From JAYGED01 sp046582565 (GTDB lineage Bacteria > Pseudomonadota > Alphaproteobacteria > JAAXGF01): DNA of 5,797 nucleotides. The stretch is from the NCBI GenBank assembly GCA_046582565.1, contig JAYGED010000034.1, positions 1 to 5,797 of the forward strand, in the 5' to 3' direction. The notes under the pieces were generated by a model, which ran no database searches, had not been told where the DNA came from, and saw only the letters and a program-made list of their open reading frames with translations. A program made the translations under genes and the position numbers. Shown here in pieces: positions 1 through 5,389 of the stretch. Numbering within the stretch: position 1 is the first letter of the stretch; every line of letters begins with the position of its first letter.

Positions 1-936
1 GCTGGAATAGGCCAGCATGCGCTTGAGGTCATCCTGGAAGATGGCCGCCAGGGAGCCGAACAAGATGGTTATCAGCGCGAGGACAGTGAGGATTTCGCCG
101 AGCGGCATGACCGCGAAGGAGAAGGTCACCCCGAAGACGCCATAGACGAAGCGCAACAGGATCAGCACGCCGATCTTGGTCGCGGTGCCCGCCAGGAACG
201 CCGAGACCACCGAAGGGGCATAGGTATAGGCGTTGGGCAGCCACCAATGGAGCGGGAACAGGGCGAACTTCAGCCCGGCGCCGACGATAATGAAGGCGAA
301 GGCGGCGCGCACCGGGCGGGAATCCCACAAAGCCGGCAGCCGCGACGCCAGGTCGGCCATATTCAGGGTGCCGGTCATCATATAGAGCAGGCCGATGCCG
401 ATCAGGATGAAGGTGGCGCCGATGGTGCCGAGGATGAGGTACTGAAAGGCCGCGGTCAGGGCGCGCCGGTCCGAGCCCAGGGCGACCAGGGTGTAGCTCG
501 CCAGGGAGGCAATCTCGAGGAAGACATAGAGATTGAAGGCGTCGCCGGTGATGGCAATGCCGAGCATGCCGGTCAGCGCCAGCAGATAGGCCGTATAGAA
601 CAGCGGCTGGCGATCGGGCCGCAGCTCGCGGCTGATGCTGTGATAGAAGGCCGGGCTGACCAGGGCGCCGATGCCGGTGACGATGACCAGCACCAGGGCG
701 CCGAGCCGATCGACGTACAGGGCGATGCCCCAGGGCGCCGCCCAGCCGCCCATTTCGTAATCAATCGGGCCGTTCGCCGTGACCTCGATGAGCAGCATGG
801 CCGCCATGGCGAGGGCGAGCCACGATACCATAGTGGCGAACAGCCAGGCGATCCGGCCGGACGGCAATATGGCGCAGAGCGGCGCCGATATCAGCGGGAC
901 GATGATCTGCAAAGCCGGTAAATGAGCGGAAATCAT
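1..936 (-). CDS. mnhD: Mrp/Mnh cation:proton antiporter subunit D, 3' part missing at window edge
   Basis: This is the first 312 residues of a proton-conducting membrane subunit of the NuoL/NuoM/MrpD family; the frame is open to position 1, so the C-terminal part (family length is roughly 500) lies outside. The protein is almost entirely hydrophobic helices. Key family residues are visible: a membrane glutamate at E141 (FLEIASLASY), the helix-7-type lysine K223 followed by the PLHWWLPNAY segment, K254, and K305 in DDLKRMLAYSS at the edge. In this family these charged residues form the proton path through the inner membrane. The ATG at 936 overlaps the mnhC stop as ATGA, the arrangement seen at other junctions here, which fixes the start. 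MrpD and NuoM are hard to separate by eye; the neighbouring Mrp genes decide for MrpD. An Mbh-type hydrogenase subunit H is the main alternative. Confidence 0.93.
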   Translation of the reverse strand, partial: MISAHLPALQIIVPLISAPLCAILPSGRIAWLFATMVSWLALAMAAMLLIEVTANGPIDYEMGGWAAPWGIALYVDRLGALVLVIVTGIGALVSPAFYHSISRELRPDRQPLFYTAYLLALTGMLGIAITGDAFNLYVFLEIASLASYTLVALGSDRRALTAAFQYLILGTIGATFILIGIGLLYMMTGTLNMADLASRLPALWDSRPVRAAFAFIIVGAGLKFALFPLHWWLPNAYTYAPSVVSAFLAGTATKIGVLILLRFVYGVFGVTFSFAVMPLGEILTVLALITILFGSLAAIFQDDLKRMLAYSS

Positions 937-1304
937 GGCTCGCCGTCCCGCTCGATGATGTCGTCTTCCTCGATGGTCCCGTAGGCGTGTTTGATACGCA
1001 CGATGATTGCTAAGGCCACCGCTGTGGTCGATACGGCAACCACGATGGCGGTGAGGATCAAGACCGACGGCAGGGGGTTGGAGTAGACCTCAAAGCCTTC
1101 CTTGAGGATGGCCGCCGTGCCTCCGGCAACCTTGCTCATGGTGATATAGAGCAGGAACACCGCGGTCTGGAAGATATTCAGCCCGACCAGTTTCTTGACC
1201 AGATTGCCCCGCGCAATGACCAGATAGAGCCCCATCATCATGAGCGCGATAGCGACCCAGTAATTATAATGACCGAGGAAGCCTATATCTAAGAAATCGG
1301 CCAT
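933..1304 (-). CDS. mnhC: Mrp/Mnh antiporter subunit C (NuoK-like)
   Basis: A 123-residue NuoK-like membrane protein with three predicted helices (about residues 14-31, 38-56 and 80-103), the usual size and topology for MrpC/MnhC. Typical segments are NLVKKLVGLNIFQTAVFLL at 34-52 and the NPLPSVLILTAIVV stretch at 76-89. MrpC is a small core subunit that packs against MrpD in the antiporter membrane arm. The acidic tail (EEDDIIERDGE) is probably exposed to the cytoplasm or periplasm. The ATG lies one base after the mnhB stop codon, and the stop overlaps the mnhD start by 4 nt, so it sits inside the operon. No strong Shine-Dalgarno precedes it, consistent with coupled translation. MbhG of archaeal hydrogenases is the closest alternative name. 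Confidence 0.93.
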   Translation of the reverse strand: MADFLDIGFLGHYNYWVAIALMMMGLYLVIARGNLVKKLVGLNIFQTAVFLLYITMSKVAGGTAAILKEGFEVYSNPLPSVLILTAIVVAVSTTAVALAIIVRIKHAYGTIEEDDIIERDGEP

Positions 1305-1305
1305 T

Positions 1306-1740
1306 TTAACGAGACCGCCCGGTGGCGGCTTTGAAATCCGCGAAGGTCACAAAAATCGTCACCATCACCGACGATACGGTCATGCCGACGCCGAGTTCGA
1401 CCAACCAGATGCCGATATGGTTGCCGAACGCCGGGTCGCTGGCCAGGGCCGCGTATTCCAGATAATTCCCGCCCATGAACATGGTGACGATGCCGACCCC
1501 GGCGTAAATCAGAACCCCCAAGCCGGCCAGCAACAGCAGCAGGCGTGCGGGAAATACCCGGCGCAGAACGCCGATGCCGAAAACCAGGCCGTAGAGAATA
1601 AACGCCGAAGCGAAGATCACCCCCGCCTGGAAGCCGCCGCCGGGCCCGAAATCGCCATGGGTCTGCACATAGAGACCGAACAGCAGGATGAAGGGAGTGA
1701 GCGCCTTGGTGACCACACGGAGCACGATAAACTCGTTCAT
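1306..1740 (-). CDS. mnhB: Mrp/Mnh antiporter subunit B
   Basis: A 144-residue membrane protein with four predicted helices. It carries the hallmark MnhB signature THGDFGPGGGFQAGV at residues 27-41, containing the H-G-x-x-x-PGGGFQAG pattern of the family. MrpB is a structural membrane subunit of the antiporter and is equivalent to MbhF in archaeal membrane-bound hydrogenases. The ATG overlaps the stop of the upstream DUF4040 subunit as ATGA and is preceded by a strong Shine-Dalgarno-like GGGAGG, which makes this start secure. The stop is a single base before mnhC. The length matches the single-domain MnhB family, so the gene looks complete and undamaged. Confidence 0.95.
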   Translation of the reverse strand: MNEFIVLRVVTKALTPFILLFGLYVQTHGDFGPGGGFQAGVIFASAFILYGLVFGIGVLRRVFPARLLLLLAGLGVLIYAGVGIVTMFMGGNYLEYAALASDPAFGNHIGIWLVELGVGMTVSSVMVTIFVTFADFKAATGRSR

Positions 1741-2288
1741 TCTTCGTCCTCCCGGCGTCGAGCGGAGGTGCCCAGGAGAACCAGCACCGAGACCCCGGCG
1801 GTGAATACAACCACGGTCTCGCCCAGGGTGTCATAGCCGCGATAGCTCGCCAACACCGAGGTGATGACGTTGGGAATGCCGATCTCGCGGGGCGAGTCTT
1901 CGATGTAGCGCGGCGCCACATGGCGATGGATCGGCGCGTTGGGATCGCCGAGCCGGGGCATGTCCGAGGTTGCGTAGATCAGCGCGGCGCCGGTGGCGAG
2001 AACGATAGCTAATGATGCCCAGGAGAACCGCCGGTGCTTGCGGGGCTTTTCCTCACGCCCGGTCAGCGCCACCCCCGACAGCATCAGGATGGTGGTGATG
2101 CCGGCCCCCACAGCGGCCTCCGTAAAGGCCACATCGACGGCATCCAGCACCACCCAAACCAACGCCATGAGCAGGCTGTAAAGCCCGAGCAGCATGACCA
2201 CGGCGACAAGATTACGGAGCCGCGCCACGGCGAAGGCGGTGGCCAGCAACAGGGCCAGCAGCAGGACATCGGGGACCACGAAGATCAT
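1737..2288 (-). CDS. DUF4040 / MbhD-MbhE-like subunit, free-standing counterpart of the MrpA C-terminus
   Basis: A 183-residue membrane protein made of two parts. Residues about 1-75 are three helices of the DUF4040/MbhD type, with the acidic membrane motif DVAFTEAAVGAGITT around E57. After a basic linker (REEKPRKHRR, 78-87) and another helix (90-106), residues 139-172 resemble MbhE: NVITSVLASYRGYDTLGETV followed by a final helix. In Bacillus-type Mrp these modules form the C-terminal end of the long MrpA; in archaeal Mbh they are the separate subunits MbhD and MbhE. Here both are joined in one short gene with no NuoL-like part attached. It sits between mnhG and mnhB, exactly where mbhD-mbhE sit in Mbh operons, with 4-nt ATGA overlaps on both sides. 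Some databases would label it subunit B or MnhA-like. The family call is firm; its naming is not. Confidence 0.88.
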   Translation of the reverse strand: MIFVVPDVLLLALLLATAFAVARLRNLVAVVMLLGLYSLLMALVWVVLDAVDVAFTEAAVGAGITTILMLSGVALTGREEKPRKHRRFSWASLAIVLATGAALIYATSDMPRLGDPNAPIHRHVAPRYIEDSPREIGIPNVITSVLASYRGYDTLGETVVVFTAGVSVLVLLGTSARRREDEE

Positions 2289-2626
2289 GACTCTTCCCCG
2301 GACTGATTTTGATCTTGATCGTCTGACTTGCGCCAGGGCTTGAGGCCGCTGGCCAGGGCCGCCTGGGCCAGGGCGTGGGTCGCGGTGGGGCTGGTCAGGA
2401 ATAGCAGGATCAGGATCAGCACCAGCTTGATGGTGACCTGGGTGAAGCCGCTTTGCAGAATCAGCCCGCCGATAATCAGGCTCGCGCCCAGGGTGTCGAT
2501 CAACCCCGCTGGATGGGTTCTGGAAAAGAAATCCGGCATGCGCAACAGACCGATACTGCCGGTCAGAACGAAGAAGGAGCCACCGGCGAGCAGCGCCCAG
2601 CTCATGATATCGATGATCAGACTCAC
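2285..2626 (-). CDS. mnhG: Mrp/Mnh antiporter subunit G, GTG start
   Basis: A 113-residue small membrane subunit with three helices (about 7-28, 43-61 and 63-82). The MnhG/PhaG signature is clear: GSIGLLRMPDFFSRTHPAG at residues 23-41, including R29, P31-D32 and H38, and then LTSPTATHALAQAA toward the end of helix 3. The tail is hydrophilic and rich in D, Q and S. MrpG with MrpE and MrpF forms the small-subunit end of the antiporter. The start codon is GTG (2626-2624), overlapping the mnhF TGA stop as GTGA, with a GGGAGA ribosome binding site that lies inside the repeated 3' end of mnhF. The stop overlaps the next gene by 4 nt. Confidence 0.94.
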   Translation of the reverse strand: MSLIIDIMSWALLAGGSFFVLTGSIGLLRMPDFFSRTHPAGLIDTLGASLIIGGLILQSGFTQVTIKLVLILILLFLTSPTATHALAQAALASGLKPWRKSDDQDQNQSGEES

Positions 2627-2946
2627 GAGCCGTCTCCCGTTTGTCCGTTCCCTGGTTGCCCGTCCCCCGATTGCCCGTCCCCCGAGTGGCGGTCTCCCAT
2701 GTGGCCGTATTTGAACAGCTTCAGCGCCGCCAGGGTGCCGATGAAATTGATCAACACATAGACCAGGGCGAGGTCGAGAAAATCGGGCCGGCCGGTGAGA
2801 AAGCCGATGACGGCGATGAGCAGCACGGTCATGGTGCCCTGTACGTTGACGGCGAGAATGCGATCGAACACCGTCGGCCCATAGAAGGCGCGGAGCAGGG
2901 AAAACACCATGGCCAGGATGATCGCCGCCGCGGCGAAGGCGAACAT
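2623..2946 (-). CDS. mnhF: Mrp/Mnh antiporter subunit F with a repetitive Gly/Asp-rich tail
   Basis: The 107-residue product has three helices (about 2-18, 36-52 and 57-78), as expected for MrpF. Diagnostic features are R19-x-x-x-GPT-x-x-DRILAVN (19-34), with the conserved acidic D28, and PDFLDLALVYVLINFIGTLA (54-73). MrpF is a membrane subunit of the antiporter, equivalent to MbhB. The frame is open far upstream, but residues encoded above 2946 are Arg/His-rich and out of frame with mnhE, so the ATG at 2946, 5 nt after the mnhE stop, is the real start. Unusual is the tail after residue 83: about five imperfect pentapeptides of the form GDGQS/GDGQP/GNGQT, encoded by a 15-bp DNA repeat. Most MrpF proteins end soon after the third helix, so this tail is an addition of unknown purpose. 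Confidence 0.93.
   Translation of the reverse strand: MFAFAAAAIILAMVFSLLRAFYGPTVFDRILAVNVQGTMTVLLIAVIGFLTGRPDFLDLALVYVLINFIGTLAALKLFKYGHMGDRHSGDGQSGDGQPGNGQTGDGS
2630..2704. repeat. Imperfect 15-bp tandem repeat, five units, at the 3' end of mnhF
   Basis: On the plus strand five consecutive 15-base units begin at 2630, 2645, 2660, 2675 and 2690, with the form ccgtcccccgattgc; the two central units are the most alike. Read on the coding (minus) strand each unit contains a GGGAGAC, GGGGGAC or GGGAAC core. The unit is a multiple of three, so mnhF stays in frame and gains the pentapeptide-like GDGQx tail. The unit nearest mnhG supplies that gene's Shine-Dalgarno sequence. The repeat probably arose by slippage or short duplications. 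Confidence 0.8.
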
Positions 2947-2951
2947 GGCGC

Positions 2952-3449
2952 TCAACTTTCTATGTCGCGCACGGCTGCGTCCATGGCGCCGGCGCGCAAA
3001 TCGGCGATGCCCTCGGCCGTCAGGGCATGAACCAGAATGCGCCCGCTCTCGACGCTGGTCGATATGGTGCCCGGTGTCAGGGTGATCGAATTGGCGTAGA
3101 TCGCCACGCCAAGTTCGCTTTTCTGGCCGGCCGGGACCCATTCAAGCTGCGGGTCGATTTTCATGTCGCGTTGCAGGACCAGGCGCATGACGTCGATATT
3201 GGCGCGCAGAATTTGCCAGGCGAGCCAGGGGAAATAGCCAATCACGCTGCTCTTGATCGACAAGGACAAAGGCTCGCCGTCGACCCTGTCCATGCGCGCG
3301 ACGATGATCACCACCAAGGCGCAACAGATTACGGCAAGGCCAAGAAAGAAAGGCGTAAAGAAGCCCGAGAGAAGTAGCCAGACGCCGAGCAACAGGCCGT
3401 ATAAACTGATCGTGCGGACCACTTCGTTCCCCGAGTATTTCCCGTGCAT
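2952..3449 (-). CDS. mnhE: Mrp/Mnh antiporter subunit E, first gene of the operon
   Basis: Annotated here as 165 residues. Two helices (about 13-29 and 33-51) are followed by the family segment YFPWLAWQILRANIDVMRLV (72-91) and the soluble domain motif NSITLTPGT (120-128), then VHAL (140-143). These are standard MrpE/PhaE features; MrpE assembles at the small-subunit end of the antiporter. The start is uncertain. ATG at 3449 is used here but has no clear Shine-Dalgarno. GTG at 3422 sits just before the first helix after GGGGA and gives 156 residues, close to the family norm of about 158. TTG at 3506 has the best ribosome site (AAGGACAAGG ending 5 nt before it) and fits the predicted promoter, giving 184 residues with a basic N-terminal extension. 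The gene is followed 5 nt later by mnhF. Confidence 0.9.
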   Translation of the reverse strand: MHGKYSGNEVVRTISLYGLLLGVWLLLSGFFTPFFLGLAVICCALVVIIVARMDRVDGEPLSLSIKSSVIGYFPWLAWQILRANIDVMRLVLQRDMKIDPQLEWVPAGQKSELGVAIYANSITLTPGTISTSVESGRILVHALTAEGIADLRAGAMDAAVRDIES

Positions 3450-3530
3450 CTTGCGAAATTGTGATTGGCGGACAACCCCTGACAACGACGGCTTGAAGAT
3501 GCTCAATCGCGCCTTGTCCTTGGGGTCGTG

Positions 3531-3559
3531 ATTATGCCCGAAGCCTGGGGGCCCGCCAA
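3531..3559 (-). promoter_or_regulatory. Candidate sigma70-type promoter of the mnh operon
   Basis: On the minus strand, TTGGCG (3559-3554, 4 of 6 matches to the -35 consensus) is followed by exactly 17 bases and CATAAT (3536-3531, 5 of 6 matches to the -10 consensus). Transcription would begin near 3524 and run into mnhE. It is the best promoter-like pair I found upstream of the operon, but it is identified by eye only. Confidence 0.4.
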
Positions 3560-3595
3560 GTTGGAATCGGTGTTCATTTCTGGGCGATTTACGCT

Positions 3596-3609
3596 ATGGC
3601 GATCGCCAT
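3596..3609. promoter_or_regulatory. Perfect 14-bp palindrome, possible operator
   Basis: ATGGCGATCGCCAT reads the same on both strands. It lies in the divergent intergenic region, 30 nt before the start codon of the small plus-strand gene and just 5' of that gene's ribosome binding site. That is a plausible place for a dimeric repressor or for a small hairpin in the leader. The core GCGATCGC also occurs by chance in GC-rich genomes, so function is unproven. Confidence 0.3.
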
Positions 3610-3626
3610 CGGGACGGCTTCAACAA

Positions 3627-3632
3627 AAGGAG
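3627..3632 (+). promoter_or_regulatory. Strong ribosome binding site for the 80-residue membrane protein
   Basis: AAGGAG ends 7 nt before the ATG at 3640. It is the best Shine-Dalgarno match in the window, it decides the start of the small gene, and it is the main reason to believe that gene is translated. A longer frame open from 3528 overlaps it in another register and has no comparable site. Confidence 0.75.
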
Positions 3633-3639
3633 CTCCGAA

Positions 3640-3882
3640 ATGCAAGCCTCGTCACAACTTACATCGTTGCTCAAGATTTCGTCAGTAGCGGGGGTTTTTA
3701 TCAGTATCATTCTCGGTATGGTCAGCGCGGTCTGGATCATGCTCGGCGTCGCCCAAGTAGAGATTCTGATCTTGATGTGGGGCACACTTTTTCTTGGCCT
3801 GCCGATGTTCGGCATACTCTATCTTGCCGTGAAGGTCCGCGAATATCTGCGCGATATACTGGGCGCCCTCGAAAAGAGCTGA
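3640..3882 (+). CDS. Small two-helix membrane protein, function unknown
   Basis: An 80-residue protein I do not recognise. It has a short polar N-terminus, two hydrophobic helices (about residues 15-37 and 41-64) joined by a very short turn containing Q39 and E41, and an amphipathic, charged C-terminal stretch KVREYLRDILGALEKS (65-80) that is probably cytoplasmic. The ATG follows a strong AAGGAG ribosome site with 7-nt spacing. Hydrophobicity and a coding-like distribution of third bases support a real gene. It diverges from the antiporter operon and converges on the MEMO/AMMECR1 gene, with 16 nt between stop codons. Its codons look somewhat less GC-rich than those of its neighbours (several ATA, ACA, GTA, CTT), which may hint at separate history. 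It could be an accessory of the antiporter or an unrelated orphan; the sequence does not say which. Confidence 0.7.
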   Translation: MQASSQLTSLLKISSVAGVFISIILGMVSAVWIMLGVAQVEILILMWGTLFLGLPMFGILYLAVKVREYLRDILGALEKS

Positions 3883-3898
3883 TTAACGGCCGGGCGAA

Positions 3899-5347
3899 TC
3901 AGTTTTTGCCCAATTCTGAATAGGCCATACTGGCGGCAGTGAATCGCGACGCCGACAGGCCTGCTGTTGATTGATTGGCGTCGATGCCGGCTTTTTTCTT
4001 GAGCTGGGCGAGAAAGTCCGCACGTGCCGGGAGGCTTTCCCAAACCGAAGGCAGGAACAGGGCGCGGCGCTCGCCCAGTTTGATGATCAGGCCGTCCCGA
4101 TGGGGCCGCAAGCCGGCGATCAGTTCCGCCTCCGAAGCGAAGGCTATGGGCGTCGGCGGACTGAGTACGGAAACGTCGAATTCGACTTGTGCCAGTTCGC
4201 TGATCGTTATGGGTTTGAAGCGGGGGTCCTTGAAAGCCGCGCTGAAGGCATTGTCGGCAACATCCACGGCGAGCGGCTTAACCGCCAGAGGCGAGCCGAT
4301 GCAGCCGCGCAATTTTCCCGCCAGATGGAGGGTGACAAAGCTCGCCACCGTCTCGCCCATGCCGGCCGGGTAGAGGGCCGGATTGATCTCCATAGGCTTG
4401 CTGCTCGCCATGCCGTAGGCCATGGAACTCATGGCGATGCGCAGCAGGGCGGGGCCATGGCGGGCAATAATGTCGGCGGCGGCGTCAGCACTGTCGGCGG
4501 CTTTTGGAGCCGGGTCAACTTCCGGCTTTGCATCCGGCGCCATGGTTTCGCGGAATATCCAGGCGCCATAGCCGACCACATGATCGCGCGGGCCGGCAGT
4601 ATCGCCTGAATTGCGCAAATCGAGGGTGGCGACCTCCATGGATCGGGCGCGGGCGATCTTGAGCAGCCCCTTGATGGGAATGCCGCCGCAGGCCTGGGGT
4701 CCGTCAATATGATCGGGCTGGTAGTTTTCAATCGCCTTGCAGACCGCGGCGTCACTGGTCCGCGCCGCCTCATAATCGAGCTGGTGACTGAGGTCCGAGG
4801 AAATGACGATCAGGGTCTCCGGCCCGCCCCACAGCATCTCCAGCGCCTCGGCGACCTGCGCGCCCGTAGCGTTGCCGACCACCAGGGGAACCAGCTTGAA
4901 GTCGCCAAGCGTGCGCTGCAGGAAGGGCAGATGGACCTCTAGGCTGTGCTCCAGCTGATGGGCCTCGTTGAGCACCACCACATGATGCAGGGCCATCAGC
5001 TGCCGGGTCGCCTCGGCGTCGACGGGAACATTACCGAGCGGCGTCGCGAAGGCGGAGGCGCCGCTTGCTGCGATGCCGTGAAACGGCATGCGATGGGCCG
5101 GGCCGACCAGGACCACGCGGCTGATAGTGTCGCGCACCTTGGCGAGCCTGGCATAGGCTTCGGCGGCGACGGCGCCGGAATAGACGTAGCCCGCATGGGG
5201 CGCGATGATGGCTTTCGGCGCCGGACCGTCATCAATGAGCTGGGCGGCGGCGAGCAGGCCGCGCACCGCGCCGTCGAGTTCGCCCGCGTCGCCGGGATAA
5301 AAAGCCCCGGCCACGGCGGGTGGTCGTACAGATGCTGCGCTGTTCAT
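3899..5347 (-). CDS. amrB: AmmeMemoRadiSam system protein B-A fusion (MEMO1-like domain plus AMMECR1 domain)
   Basis: A 482-residue soluble protein without a signal peptide. Residues about 6-266 form a MEMO1-like domain of the class III (LigB) dioxygenase-like fold: RPPAVAGAFYPG (8-19), IAPHAGYVYSG (48-58), GPAH (82-85), SSDLSH (183-188) and QACGGIP (218-224). By motif, H51, H85 and C220 match the metal ligands described for human MEMO1 (H49, H81, C244), with D185 and H188 also kept. An Ala/Asp/Pro-rich linker (about 270-292) leads to an AMMECR1 domain (about 293-458) with the invariant-type motif LRGCIGS (346-352). A last 24 residues are Ser/Ala-rich. The ATG at 5347 has an AAGGGAAA ribosome site 8 nt upstream. 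The divergent partner is the radical SAM enzyme of the same system. Metal binding is likely; the reaction is unknown to me. Confidence 0.93.
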   Translation of the reverse strand: MNSAASVRPPAVAGAFYPGDAGELDGAVRGLLAAAQLIDDGPAPKAIIAPHAGYVYSGAVAAEAYARLAKVRDTISRVVLVGPAHRMPFHGIAASGASAFATPLGNVPVDAEATRQLMALHHVVVLNEAHQLEHSLEVHLPFLQRTLGDFKLVPLVVGNATGAQVAEALEMLWGGPETLIVISSDLSHQLDYEAARTSDAAVCKAIENYQPDHIDGPQACGGIPIKGLLKIARARSMEVATLDLRNSGDTAGPRDHVVGYGAWIFRETMAPDAKPEVDPAPKAADSADAAADIIARHGPALLRIAMSSMAYGMASSKPMEINPALYPAGMGETVASFVTLHLAGKLRGCIGSPLAVKPLAVDVADNAFSAAFKDPRFKPITISELAQVEFDVSVLSPPTPIAFASEAELIAGLRPHRDGLIIKLGERRALFLPSVWESLPARADFLAQLKKKAGIDANQSTAGLSASRFTAASMAYSELGKN

Positions 5348-5371
5348 CGCCGATTTCCCTTTCCGCCAACC

Positions 5372-5381
5372 ATTCTATACT
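5372..5381. promoter_or_regulatory. Overlapping divergent -10-like boxes between the two AmmeMemoRadiSam genes
   Basis: The 42-nt spacer contains TATACT on the plus strand (5376-5381, 5 of 6 to TATAAT) and, overlapping it, TAGAAT on the minus strand (5377-5372, 5 of 6). The minus box would start a transcript about 18 nt before the amrB ATG. The plus box would start one only a base or two before the radical SAM ATG, implying a nearly leaderless mRNA. Neither has a good -35 partner at normal spacing, so this is tentative. Confidence 0.3.
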
Positions 5382-5389
5382 AGGGCGGC

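Noticed and set aside
247..921. 224-residue plus-strand open frame
   Set aside because: Rich in Gln, Gly, Asp and Arg with no recognisable domain; it is the antisense shadow of mnhD, whose frame has clear membrane helices and family motifs.
1..936. Complex I subunit NuoM or hydrogenase-4 subunit instead of MnhD
   Set aside because: The family fold fits, but all neighbours are Mrp-specific (mnhE, F, G, B, C), so subunit D is the economical call.
1289..1921. 210-residue minus-strand open frame
   Set aside because: Overlaps the DUF4040 subunit and mnhB in another register and has an Arg-rich, low-complexity composition typical of shifted GC-rich coding sequence.
2630..2704. CRISPR array
   Set aside because: Units are 15 bp with no unique spacers and lie in frame within mnhF; this is a plain tandem repeat.
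2947..3141. N-terminal extension of mnhF upstream of 2946
   Set aside because: This stretch is Arg/His-rich and read out of frame inside mnhE; the ATG at 2946 begins exactly where MrpF-like sequence begins.
3890..3907. Possible shared terminator between the convergent genes
   Set aside because: Only a six-pair stem with a bulge (GGGCgAA with TTGCCC) and no T tract on either side; too weak to call.
3528..3923. 131-residue plus-strand frame overlapping the 80-residue gene
   Set aside because: It shifts register relative to the hydrophobic small protein, ends inside the convergent gene, lacks a good ribosome site and has mixed composition.
3971..4609. 212-residue plus-strand open frame opposite the MEMO/AMMECR1 gene
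   Set aside because: No motif and shadow-like composition; the opposite strand has two well-conserved domains.
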